Below are positions 5,509 to 12,649 of a stretch of DNA of 16,826 bases, piece after piece. The position numbers were made by a program, and so were the translations under genes. The stretch is taken from positions 1 through 16,826 of the forward strand of contig JAHDEU010000015.1 of NCBI GenBank assembly GCA_020628635.1, in the 5' to 3' direction. This DNA is from Hellea sp. (lineage in GTDB: Bacteria; Pseudomonadota; Alphaproteobacteria; Caulobacterales; Maricaulaceae). The notes beneath the pieces are model-generated. The model saw only the letters and a program-made list of their open reading frames with translations, was not told the DNA's origin and searched no databases. The stretch's first letter is position 1; every line of letters starts with the position of its first letter.

Positions 5509-6285
5509 CTAGCTGCGCGGCGTGGCGCGGTAGTATTTCTGGCTCAGCACATCCTGGCTTGCCGCGATGTCGAAGCGGGCTTGGTCGAAGCTCTGTTGGC
5601 CATCGGAGAAGCGAATGAACTCCTGCGCGGCGGCGGTGGTCGTGATGCCGCTCTTGCTGCGGGCCTTGCTGTATTCGCGGAAGTCCACGCGGCCGTCTGC
5701 GTTCATGTCGTAGTCGGAGAAGGAACCGTAGCGGCTGGAATAGTCCATGGTGACCGCGCCGCCGACGCTCATGTCGTCCGTGGTGATGGTGGAGCCCATT
5801 ACGGCGGTCGGCTGTGTCGACACGCTCATCGTCTCCGTGGCGGGGGACTGCATGGAGGCCGACTGCGTCTTGTCCATGTTGTGCACCGTGCCGTCATCCA
5901 TGTGCTTGTGCGGCAGGTTGGCGATGTCCACGCCGGCGAATGTGCGGTCGGTGATGACGTCGCTCCCGCCGCCCGTGAGCTTCACATATTCCTTGGCGGA
6001 GTCGGCGACGTCATAGCCCTTGCTTTCCATGAACATGGAGAACTCGGTGAAATCCACTTCGCCATTGGCATTTGTGTCGATGGTGGCGAAGGTGTCATTG
6101 CGGGCATATTTGGCGGCCGTATTGTTGGTCTGCTTCATGTCCATGGCCTGCTTTTTCTGCATAGTCTCTTCCATGGTCATGGTCGCGGCCTGGCCGTCCA
6201 TGTCTTTCTTGTACTTGTCGCCGGCGATCGTCGGCGCGGCGGTGGCGACCAGCAGGGCGGTCGTGGTGGCGAACAGGGTCTTCAT
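5509..6285 (-). CDS. Secreted protein with two duplicated EF-hand modules
   Basis: The 258-residue product starts at the ATG at 6285, preceded by GAGGA seven bases upstream; a longer upstream frame has no such site. It has a Sec signal peptide (MKTLFATTTALLVATAAPTIAG, about 1–22). Two canonical EF-hand calcium loops follow: DTNANGEVDFTE (70–81) and DMNADGRVDFRE (193–204), each with acidic or Asn residues at positions 1, 3, 5 and 9 and Glu at 12. Each loop is followed by a similar tail (KEYVKLTGG…FAGVDIA after the first; QEFIRFSDG…ARFDIAA after the second), so the protein is two related modules of about 60 residues joined by a Met/Thr/Ser-rich linker. It should bind Ca2+ in the periplasm or outside the cell; partner and purpose are unknown. 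It forms its own transcript, ended by the terminator at 5443–5486. Confidence 0.88.
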   Translation of the reverse strand: MKTLFATTTALLVATAAPTIAGDKYKKDMDGQAATMTMEETMQKKQAMDMKQTNNTAAKYARNDTFATIDTNANGEVDFTEFSMFMESKGYDVADSAKEYVKLTGGGSDVITDRTFAGVDIANLPHKHMDDGTVHNMDKTQSASMQSPATETMSVSTQPTAVMGSTITTDDMSVGGAVTMDYSSRYGSFSDYDMNADGRVDFREYSKARSKSGITTTAAAQEFIRFSDGQQSFDQARFDIAASQDVLSQKYYRATPRS

Positions 6286-6443
6286 GGTATGTCCTCGTAT
6301 GGAGTGGGGCGCGCGCCAGGCTTCGCGGTCGTCGCGAAGGGGCGTCCAGCGCCGGTTTGACGCAAGTCCGCAAGCGATCCGTCTTGAAGGGGAGGGGATC
6401 AGGATTGCCTGCGAACTTGCACGGGTCCAACGGGGGCGGTGGG

Positions 6444-6466
6444 CGAAATGTTGCATGACAATTTCG
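6444..6466. promoter_or_regulatory. Imperfect inverted repeat upstream of the EF-hand gene
   Basis: CGAAAT (6444–6449) and ATTTCG (6461–6466) are inverted, and the pairing can be extended inward by TTG/CAA with a one-base bulge. It lies between the end of the acidic-protein gene and the EF-hand gene, about 160 bp before the EF-hand start. It may be an operator or only a weak hairpin. Confidence 0.25.
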
Positions 6467-6487
6467 TCACCGACCCCGCAAGCTCCC

Positions 6488-6509
6488 GTAAAAGCGAAGG
6501 TTTTCGCTA
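6488..6509 (-). terminator. Short intrinsic terminator overlapping the stop of the acidic-protein gene
   Basis: On the minus strand AGCGAA-AACC-TTCGCT is followed by TTT. The stem overlaps the TAG stop codon. It has only six pairs and a short T-run, so it is a weak terminator at best. Confidence 0.4.
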
Positions 6510-6986
6510 GTCGAGCGGGTCCTCGTCGACCATGTCGGACGCCTCGTCCTCGTCCTTGTTATCGGCGGCTTCGAGCTCGGTGTCTTCACCTTCGCCGGTC
6601 GAGTAGTCGGTTTCCGCATCGTCATCGGCCGTGTCGAGTTCGCCGTCGACCGTGAACTCGCCCGGCTCGGTGCTCTCCAGCGGGGTACCGTAGGCGTCGA
6701 GGCCCGGCTCGAAGATTTCCACCTCTCCGGCGACATCGGAATTCGGCGTCGTCGTCAGCGCATCCTCGGTCGATTCCGCGTCATCCTTTTCGGTCTTCAG
6801 CTCGGTTTCCGGGGGCGTGGCGGTGCTGGACGCGACCTCGGTCGGCAACATGGCCATATAGGTGACAGAGGAAGCGTTCTGCAGCTTGGCCTGGTCCGTC
6901 TTGTCGCAAGCGAAGGCCGGGGCAGTCAGCGCCAGCGGCAGGGCAGCGGCCAGCGAAATGGCGAGGGCTTTGGTCTGGGTAGTCAT
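6507..6986 (-). CDS. Exported, strongly acidic protein of unknown function
   Basis: The 159-residue product starts at the ATG at 6986 with a strong AGGAGAG site. Residues 1–26 are a Sec signal peptide ending AFA, with Cys at 27. AFAC is a poor lipobox because position -3 is not Leu, so ordinary signal peptidase cleavage is more likely than lipidation. The mature chain is rich in Asp, Glu, Thr and Ser, with runs such as DTADDDAETD (118–127) and DNKDEDEASD (142–151), few basic residues and little hydrophobic content. It is probably disordered and could bind cations with low affinity. No domain is recognised. Its neighbours are the EF-hand protein downstream and the divergent ABC exporter upstream; a calcium link is suggested by that context alone. 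Confidence 0.8.
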   Translation of the reverse strand: MTTQTKALAISLAAALPLALTAPAFACDKTDQAKLQNASSVTYMAMLPTEVASSTATPPETELKTEKDDAESTEDALTTTPNSDVAGEVEIFEPGLDAYGTPLESTEPGEFTVDGELDTADDDAETDYSTGEGEDTELEAADNKDEDEASDMVDEDPLD

Positions 6987-7029
6987 TGTGTCTCTCCTGT
7001 TGGGGCGACCTGTTGGGGCCGCCGGGAGA

Positions 7030-7058
7030 CATAAAAGGCCGTCCAATTCGGGCGGCAA
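7030..7058 (-). promoter_or_regulatory. Possible promoter of the acidic-protein gene
   Basis: On the minus strand TTGCCG (7058–7053) and TTTATG (7035–7030) are 17 bp apart, about 45 bp before the ATG at 6986. The -10 is the only AT-rich hexamer close upstream. Match to consensus is moderate. Confidence 0.35.
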
Positions 7059-7160
7059 AGGGGCGGAAAGGGGGCGTTTGCCTTTCGGGAGTGTGACCGT
7101 TTCCTCATGCCGCGGTAGGGCGGACTGCCGCGATGTGGTGCGGAATCGCATTTCGCTTGA

Positions 7161-7177
7161 TTATCGAAAAACGATAA
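7161..7177 (+). promoter_or_regulatory. Operator-like palindrome ahead of the ABC exporter operon
   Basis: TTATCG-AAAAA-CGATAA is a perfect 6-bp inverted repeat 15 bp before the ATG of the ATPase gene, in otherwise GC-rich DNA. Its placement fits repressor binding at the promoter or just downstream of it. It could also form a small RNA hairpin in the leader. No regulator gene is encoded beside it. Confidence 0.45.
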
Positions 7178-7192
7178 GGCACGAGGTGGACC

Positions 7193-8155
7193 ATGAGTGC
7201 TGCCCCTTCCATCCTGTCCATGAGCTCCGTCTCCAAATCATTCGGGGGAAACCCGGCTGTGCGGAATGTCAGCTTCGACGTGGCCCCCGGGGAGATCGTC
7301 GGATTCCTCGGTCCCAACGGGGCGGGCAAGACGACGTCCCTGCGCATGGCTTTGGGCTATGTGAAGCCGGATAGCGGTTCTGTAAGTCTGTTTGGCGGCG
7401 AACCGGGCGAGGCCACATTTGGCCGCGTCGGTTTCCTGCCCGAAGAGCGCGGGCTCTACAAAAAGCAGACTGCGCGCGAATCAATCGCGCTCATGGGTCG
7501 CCTCAACGGCATGAGCAAACGCGACGCCTTCATGACGGCCGACCAACTGCTGGACCGCTACGGGCTGGGCGAGGCCAAGCGCAAGAAGAACAAGGACATG
7601 TCCAAGGGCATGGCGCAGAAGGTGCAGCTCTTGTCCGCCATCGCGCATGACCCGGAATTCTACATCCTCGACGAGCCGTTCTCCGGCCTCGATCCCGTGA
7701 ACCAGCAAGTGCTGGAAGCCATGGTGCGGGAGATCAGCGAGCGCGGCCGCACCATATTGTTCTCCACCCATGTCATGGAACATGCCGAACGGCTCTGCGA
7801 CCGCATCGTGCTGATGGCGCGGGGCGAGAAGGTGTTCGAAGGCTCGGTGCAGGAAGCGCTCGACTTCGCGCCGCGCCGCGTCGTCATGGCAAGCGAGAAG
7901 GCCGGGCTGGCCGATGCCGTCACCCCGGTCGCCACCGAGATGGAGCGGCTCGAAACGGGCGCGCTCGACCTGCTGCTGCGTCGCGACGCCAAAGTGCCCG
8001 ACATTTTGGAACGTTGCGTCGATGCGGGCGTGCGCCTGACCCGGTTCGAGCCGACCCGCGCCAGCCTGCACGAGGCCTTCGTGGCGCTGGTGGGAGAGGA
8101 TGTGCGCGCCGATCTCGAAGCCAGCGCGGCGACCCCGGCGGAGGAAGTGGCATGA
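7193..8155 (+). CDS. ABC transporter ATP-binding protein (NatA-like)
   Basis: This 320-residue cytoplasmic ATPase drives the permease encoded next. It has Walker A GPNGAGKTT (40–48), a Q-loop region reading FLPEERGLYK (81–90) as is usual in NatA-type exporters, the signature MSKGMAQKV (136–144), Walker B FYILDEPF (156–163, D160 and E161), the D-loop SGLDP and the H-loop H193. After about residue 220 comes the C-terminal DUF4162-type domain common in ABC-2 exporter ATPases. GAGG precedes the ATG. The stop overlaps the permease start (ATGA), so subunit synthesis is coupled. NatA-type pumps export Na+ or other small substrates; the substrate here is unknown. Confidence 0.93.
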   Translation: MSAAPSILSMSSVSKSFGGNPAVRNVSFDVAPGEIVGFLGPNGAGKTTSLRMALGYVKPDSGSVSLFGGEPGEATFGRVGFLPEERGLYKKQTARESIALMGRLNGMSKRDAFMTADQLLDRYGLGEAKRKKNKDMSKGMAQKVQLLSAIAHDPEFYILDEPFSGLDPVNQQVLEAMVREISERGRTILFSTHVMEHAERLCDRIVLMARGEKVFEGSVQEALDFAPRRVVMASEKAGLADAVTPVATEMERLETGALDLLLRRDAKVPDILERCVDAGVRLTRFEPTRASLHEAFVALVGEDVRADLEASAATPAEEVA

Positions 8156-9675
8156 CCGAGATTGCTGTGAACCGTCCCGAGCTCAAACGCTACAAGCCCT
8201 CCCGGCTCGGCCTGCCCCGCTGGCGCCGTGTCTGGCTGATCGCCCAGCGTGATATCATCGGCTATCTCAAGACCTGGGGTTTCTGGCTGTCCTTCCTGTT
8301 TCCCATTATTCTGTTCGGCGGGCTGGCCGCGTTCAACGCCGCCGATATCGACATCAATCCGCCCAAATACGAAACCGTGCTGGATGAAACCAACTTCCAC
8401 GGCGACAGGCTCCTGGCTTTTCAAGAAGAACGAGAGGAGGACGTGCGCCGCGCGACCGTCTCGGCCTTGGCGAGCACATTGCCAAAGGAGGACCGCGAGG
8501 CCTTCAGGGGACTCGTCGAGGAGAAAGGCCCCGAGGCTGGGCTGGCCGAGTTGAAGGCGCGTGGAAACATGGTGGCCGAGCAGGTCGATTTCCCCGAGCC
8601 GTCCATGATCTTCGTGCCCGCGCCCGCGCCTACGCTCGATGAGCTGCGCCCCTATCTGGCGGGGGACCGCAAGATCACGGTGGACGGAGAGGACGTCGCA
8701 TTGAACGGCGTGACCGTCATCCGCGGGACGCGCGACGCGCCGACGATGCAGTACTGGACGCGCAACTTCAACAACGCCCCCGCCGAGCGCCTCGCCAAGA
8801 GCTATCTGCGCGAACTCGCGCGCTCGCAATATCTGGAAAGCGGCGGCCTGTCGCTGGACGGCTATCAGGACGCCGTGAAGGGCCGCACGGACATCAAGGT
8901 GTTCGACCCGACCAAGGCGTCCGCCACGTCCGATGATGACGACGCCGTGTCCGGCTGGGACCGCGCGCCGTTCCTGATCGGTGCGGCGCTGGGCTTTTTC
9001 CTGCTGTTCACCATCTTCGCCGGCTCCATGGCGCTGCTGACCTCCATGATCGAGGAGAAGATGAACAAGTTGCTGGAGATGATGCTGGCCAGCGTGAAGT
9101 TCTCCGAGATCATGCTGGGCAAGATGCTTGGCGCGGCCATGCTGACCCTGGCGAGCGTGATCCCCTATGTCCTGGTCGGGATCGGTGCGGCACTGTATCT
9201 GTATTTCTTCGGCACGCCGGAACAGTCCGAGGCCATGGCGACGGCCTTTCCGCCCAGCACCATAGTGTTCAGCCTGCTCTATCTCGTGCTCGGCTACATG
9301 TTCTACGCGACCATCCTGATCAGCCTCGGTGCGCTCGCGCAGTCCATGCAGGACGCGCAGACCCTGTCCCTGCCCATGGTCATGGTGATGATGGCCGGCT
9401 TTTTCGTGATCCAGATCGGTCTCACGGCACCTGACTCCAGCGTGGTGACATTCGCGTCCATCTTTCCGCTGACCAGCCCGTTCGCCATGATGATCCGCCT
9501 CGCGACCGATCCGCCACTCTGGCAGATCATGCTGTCGCTGGCGCTGCTGTTCGCGTCCGTCGTCGGCACGATGTGGCTGTGCGCGCGCATCTTCCGCCAC
9601 GGCGTGCTGAGCGGCGGCGGCCTGGGTGCGATCAAGGCGTGGTTCAACCGGACCGTTCTGCGCCGTGCCGCGTAA
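8152..9675 (+). CDS. ABC-2 type exporter permease (NatB-like)
   Basis: This 507-residue inner-membrane protein partners the upstream ATPase. A cytoplasmic N-terminus is followed by one transmembrane helix (about 42–60), a large extracytoplasmic region of some 210 residues (to about 270) and a C-terminal bundle of roughly five or six helices. Just after the second helix, MIEEKMNKLLEMMLAS matches the coupling segment typical of ABC-2 permeases (EE…LLEMLLAS). This is the ABC2_membrane_3/NatB layout. The start ATG follows GGAGGAAGTGGC and overlaps the ATPase stop. The next gene, a COQ9 family member, starts 8 bp after its stop, so all three are probably one operon. Confidence 0.92.
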   Translation: MTEIAVNRPELKRYKPSRLGLPRWRRVWLIAQRDIIGYLKTWGFWLSFLFPIILFGGLAAFNAADIDINPPKYETVLDETNFHGDRLLAFQEEREEDVRRATVSALASTLPKEDREAFRGLVEEKGPEAGLAELKARGNMVAEQVDFPEPSMIFVPAPAPTLDELRPYLAGDRKITVDGEDVALNGVTVIRGTRDAPTMQYWTRNFNNAPAERLAKSYLRELARSQYLESGGLSLDGYQDAVKGRTDIKVFDPTKASATSDDDDAVSGWDRAPFLIGAALGFFLLFTIFAGSMALLTSMIEEKMNKLLEMMLASVKFSEIMLGKMLGAAMLTLASVIPYVLVGIGAALYLYFFGTPEQSEAMATAFPPSTIVFSLLYLVLGYMFYATILISLGALAQSMQDAQTLSLPMVMVMMAGFFVIQIGLTAPDSSVVTFASIFPLTSPFAMMIRLATDPPLWQIMLSLALLFASVVGTMWLCARIFRHGVLSGGGLGAIKAWFNRTVLRRAA

Positions 9676-9683
9676 GATAAGTC

Positions 9684-10397
9684 ATGACCCCCGCTGACGC
9701 CCGCCCAGATAAAGCAAGAGAAGCCATCCTCGACCGCGCCCTGAACGCGGCCGCTTTCGACGGCTGGACGGACACCATGCTCGCCAAGGCGGCGGTCGAT
9801 GCCGATCTGCCGCAAGGATCGGACGCGCTCTACTTTCCGGACGGACCCGTCGAGCTGATTGCCTACTGGTCGGGCCGCATGGACGACGCCGCGCGCGCGC
9901 AGATCGAAGCGCTGGACCTCGCCTCCATGAAAGTCCGCGAGCGCGTGACGGAAGCGGTCGCCATCCGCCTCAACCAGATCGGCCGCCACGAGGAAGCTGC
10001 CCGCCGTGCTCAGGCCCGGCTCAGCCTGCCGGACGGGATCACGACCGCCGCCAAGGTGACATGGGCGGCAGCGGACATGATCTGGCGCGCCATCGGCGAC
10101 ACCAGCACGGACGCCAACTACTACTCCAAACGCGCCGTGCTGTCCGGCGTGCTCGCCTCGACTGCTCCGATCTGGCTCAATGACAGCCTGCCCGGCAAGC
10201 CCGATGGCCGCGCGTTTCTCGATCGCCGGATCGAGAACGTCATGCAGTTTGAAAAGGTGAAGGCGACGGTGCGCAAGGCGACGGGCGACCTGCCCAACCC
10301 CGCCGAAGTGCTGGGGCGGCTGCGCTATGGCGGGTTGAGGCAGAAGGGCGTGCCGACGCGGCGGGAGAAGCGCAGGGTGCGGCGGCGGAGTATGTAA
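9684..10397 (+). CDS. COQ9 family protein (ubiquinone biosynthesis accessory factor)
   Basis: COQ9 proteins bind isoprenoid lipids and, in mitochondria, present the ubiquinone intermediate to the COQ7 hydroxylase; bacterial homologues occur mainly in alphaproteobacteria. The 237-residue product has a TetR-like helical N-terminus (REAILDRALNAAAFDGWTDTML, 12–33) and the COQ9 hallmark AADMIWRAIGDTSTDANYYSKRAVLSGVLAST (129–160), split by an amphipathic lipid-facing helix. The tail is unusually basic (RREKRRVRRRSM). There is no HTH-type binding evidence, so I prefer COQ9 to a TetR regulator. It is cotranscribed with the exporter. No clear Shine-Dalgarno site is seen in the short gap, so it may rely on coupling. 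Confidence 0.9.
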   Translation: MTPADARPDKAREAILDRALNAAAFDGWTDTMLAKAAVDADLPQGSDALYFPDGPVELIAYWSGRMDDAARAQIEALDLASMKVRERVTEAVAIRLNQIGRHEEAARRAQARLSLPDGITTAAKVTWAAADMIWRAIGDTSTDANYYSKRAVLSGVLASTAPIWLNDSLPGKPDGRAFLDRRIENVMQFEKVKATVRKATGDLPNPAEVLGRLRYGGLRQKGVPTRREKRRVRRRSM

Positions 10398-10435
10398 GGT
10401 CCGGTCACAAGGGCCGGGGACGGGCTGAATCTTTA

Positions 10436-10546
10436 CTTCGCTCATCCCCGCAAAGGCGGGGATCCAGTTCTTCGGGATCGAGCCCCGTTCCGAGCGTTGC
10501 ACAGACTCGCGTGACTAGATCCCCGCCTTCGCGGGGATGAGCGAAG
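10436..10546. repeat. Palindromic dispersed element ('TCGCTCATCCCCGC' family), copy 2; first part of the 10398–10763 gap
   Basis: The ends CTTCGCTCATCCCCGC and GCGGGGATGAGCGAAG are perfect 16-bp inverted repeats, and the left end alone folds as ATCCCCGC-AAAG-GCGGGGAT. It is related to 5274–5410 by its ends; the interior differs. The 366-bp gap between the convergent COQ9 and amidohydrolase genes contains this element, the next two features and no gene. Confidence 0.85.
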
Positions 10547-10564
10547 GTAGAGAATGAAGCTCAC

Positions 10565-10686
10565 GTCATCCCGGCCAAGGGAGCGCAGCGACCGCAGAGC
10601 CGGGACCTATCGGCTAAGTAATCAAGCCAGCGACGTTCGCCCTAATGGGTCTCGGATCGGCGGCCTGCGCCCTCGTCCGGGATGAC
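10565..10686. repeat. 122-bp palindromic dispersed element ('GTCATCCCGG' family), copy 2
   Basis: It starts GTCATCCCGGCCAAG and ends GTCCGGGATGAC, like the element at 3138–3260, and shares the inner blocks GAGCGCAGCGA, AGAGCCGGGACC, AAGCCAGCG and GGATCGGCGGCCT. The two copies point the same way in the window. An open frame from 10645 begins within it and is not a gene. Confidence 0.87.
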
Positions 10687-10695
10687 GGAGTTGAG

Positions 10696-10748
10696 TGGTT
10701 CAACGCGTCCCCGGCCCCTGTGGCCGGGGCCCTTCACGTCTTGAACCA
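10696..10748 (-). terminator. Nested hairpin after the amidohydrolase gene
   Basis: An inner 8-bp stem, CCCCGGCC-CCTGT-GGCCGGGG, is enclosed by outer arms TGGTTCAA (10696–10703) and TTGAACCA (10741–10748). It lies 15 bp past the amidohydrolase stop. No T-run follows on the minus strand, so termination is uncertain; it may instead be another palindromic repeat. Confidence 0.4.
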
Positions 10749-10763
10749 GGTTCGGCGTCCAGC

Positions 10764-12086
10764 CTACTTCCGCACCCGCTCGCCCTCCGGCCCCTTATAC
10801 ACCACGCCGCCCTTCATCACGAAGTCCACATCCATCAGCTCTTCGACATCGTCCAGCGGGTTGCCGTCCACGCCGATGATGTCGGCATATTTGCCCGGCT
10901 CCAGCGTGCCGATGACGTCAGAGAGCTGGATGTGCTTCGCCGCCACGGTCGTGGCGCTCTCGATCGCTTCCATCGGGCTCATGCCGGCCATGACCATGTA
11001 TTGGAACTCCTTGGCGTTGTCGCCGTGCGCGGACACGCCGGAGTCGGTGCCGAATGCTATGGTCACGCCGTTGCGATAGGCGAGCGTGGCCATGTCGAGC
11101 ATGGCGGGGCCGACTTCGCGGGCCTTCTTGACCTGGTTGGGCGTCAGGAATGTGTCGGGGTCTTCGGCCCATTCCTTGACCGTCATGCCGGCCAGCACGG
11201 TCGGGACCAGCACGGCGTCGTTCTGCTTGAACAGCTTGGCCGTTCCGCGGTCCATGAAGCTGCCATGCTCGATGCTGTCGATGCCCGCACGAAGCGCGGC
11301 ATCGATGCCGTCCTTGTCGTGGGCGTGGGCCGTGACCTTGCGGCCCATGGTGGCGGCGGTCTGGACGATGGCTTCCAGCTCGTCGTCCAGCAGCTGCTGT
11401 CCAGTTCCGGCATTGGTGTCCGAGAGCACGCCGCCGGTCGCCGTGATCTTGATGACGTCGGCGCCGTTCTTGACGGCCTGCCGCACCGCGCGGCGGCAGT
11501 CTGCGGGTCCGTCGCAGATCGTTTCCGACTGATACATCTCCAGAATGTCGTCCTTGAAGCCATGGAAGTCGCCGTGCCCGCCGGTCGCCGCGATGGCGGA
11601 GCCTGCCGCGCGGATATGCGGTCCGGGCACGAGCCCCTTGTTGATCGCGCGGCGCAGGGCGAAGATCTCCTTCGGCCCGCCGACATCCTGCACGGCCGTA
11701 AAGCCCGCCATCAGCGTCGTCTTGGCATGGGCAGCCGCCTGCAGCGCGACATCGCCCGCTTCGAGGCGCACGGCGTCGTCCGGCTTGCCCGTGGCGCGGT
11801 CGGAACGCAGATGCACATGGCTGTCGATCAGGCCCGGCAGGAAGAACATGCCGCGGCCGTCGATGATGGTGGCTTGGTCATCGTCCAGATAGCCCGGCTC
11901 GATGCCGACGATCTCGCCGTTGTGGACCACAATGGTCTGGCGCTTTTCCGCCGCGCGTCCCGGAACAGACAGAACGGTGCCCGCATGAATCAGTGTGTAG
12001 TCCGCGCGGTCATGGCTCGCGTGGTCGTCAGCCGATGCAGCGACGGGCAGGGCGGCAATGGCGGCGGTCAGGAGCAGGCGTCTCAT
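10764..12086 (-). CDS. Exported metal-dependent amidohydrolase, Xaa-Pro/imidazolonepropionase-like group
   Basis: This 440-residue enzyme has a Sec signal peptide (MRRLLLTAAIAALPVAASA, 1–19) and should act in the periplasm. The amidohydrolase binuclear site is complete: H90 and H92 in IDSHVHLRS, the Lys expected to be carboxylated, K213 in VIKITATGG, H254/H256 in TAHAHD, H274 in SIEHGSF, and D348 in GTDSGV. PGLIDSHVH, TTLMAGFTAVQDVGG and GTLEPGKYADIIGVDGNPL are typical of the prolidase-like subgroup, which includes Caulobacter peptidases that release Arg or Lys from dipeptides. The substrate cannot be read from sequence. The ATG at 12086 was chosen for the signal peptide; the in-frame extension to 12197 has no signal character. 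A weak AAGAGA site precedes it. Confidence 0.9.
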   Translation of the reverse strand: MRRLLLTAAIAALPVAASADDHASHDRADYTLIHAGTVLSVPGRAAEKRQTIVVHNGEIVGIEPGYLDDDQATIIDGRGMFFLPGLIDSHVHLRSDRATGKPDDAVRLEAGDVALQAAAHAKTTLMAGFTAVQDVGGPKEIFALRRAINKGLVPGPHIRAAGSAIAATGGHGDFHGFKDDILEMYQSETICDGPADCRRAVRQAVKNGADVIKITATGGVLSDTNAGTGQQLLDDELEAIVQTAATMGRKVTAHAHDKDGIDAALRAGIDSIEHGSFMDRGTAKLFKQNDAVLVPTVLAGMTVKEWAEDPDTFLTPNQVKKAREVGPAMLDMATLAYRNGVTIAFGTDSGVSAHGDNAKEFQYMVMAGMSPMEAIESATTVAAKHIQLSDVIGTLEPGKYADIIGVDGNPLDDVEELMDVDFVMKGGVVYKGPEGERVRK

Positions 12087-12171
12087 AAGCAGTCTCTTGC
12101 GATGTGTTTTCGCCTGTCGCTGCCCCGAAAGCCGGACGCGGTAAAGGGTCTTCGTGCGCCGGGCGAGTGAC

Positions 12172-12549
12172 TCAGCTCCGGCGCGACCCTCTCGCAAAGA
12201 GCACGAGGATCACGACCAAGATCTCCACCACGATCGGCTGCAACTCGCCCGCGCCCAAGCCAGTGAACAGCACGTCGATGATCCGCCCGAACGCCGCCAG
12301 CCCATAGAGCGCGACCGGCACCCACAGCCATTCCCGCTTGCCCGCGAACAGCGCGCCGAGAATGGCGATGGCGGACGTCAGGAAGAAGGCCGAGAGATCC
12401 GCGCGCAAGGTCGCCGCGCCCAGCTCCGTCGCGCCGTTGAATCCGCCCAGCCCTTCGGCTGCGAGGTCGGGCGCGAACAGCATGGTCAGGCCCATCAGCA
12501 GCGACAGCAGCAATGGCGGCACAAGTGCGATCTTGGCAGCGAGTGTCAT
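12172..12549 (-). CDS. Small four-helix integral membrane protein (DUF4345-like)
   Basis: The 125-residue product consists mostly of hydrophobic helices at about 5–25, 50–68, 73–90 and 102–118. Between the first two is a loop with GFNGATELGAATLRADLSAFF; the LRAD…FF words resemble the DUF4345 group, whose function is unknown. The ATG at 12549 follows GGGGA at a six-base gap; TTG at 12561 is less likely. It precedes the amidohydrolase gene by 85 bp in the same direction, so the two might be cotranscribed, though nothing shows they work together. The assignment to DUF4345 is tentative; 'small membrane protein' is secure. Confidence 0.7.
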   Translation of the reverse strand: MTLAAKIALVPPLLLSLLMGLTMLFAPDLAAEGLGGFNGATELGAATLRADLSAFFLTSAIAILGALFAGKREWLWVPVALYGLAAFGRIIDVLFTGLGAGELQPIVVEILVVILVLFARGSRRS

Positions 12550-12649
12550 GGTGGTCCCCAACGTTAGCGATCACGCGATCGTCTTTCGTGGCCGCTATCA
12601 AATGCGCGAGCGCCGCGCTAGGCACGCCGAAACGTTACCAAGGATAGCC

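Noticed and set aside
6507..6986. Lipoprotein reading of the acidic protein because of Cys27
   Set aside because: AFAC lacks the Leu at -3 expected in a lipobox; ordinary signal peptidase cleavage fits better.
7660..9600. 646-codon minus-strand open frame opposite the ABC exporter genes
   Set aside because: The His/Gln/Arg/Gly-rich composition is typical of antisense reading of high-GC genes; the plus strand has complete ABC motifs.
9684..10397. TetR-family regulator for the exporter
   Set aside because: The N-terminus is TetR-like, but the C-terminal WRAIGDTSTDANYYSKR block identifies COQ9, which shares that fold.
10695..12170. 491-codon plus-strand open frame opposite the amidohydrolase
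   Set aside because: It is an antisense shadow of a gene with a full metal site and signal peptide.
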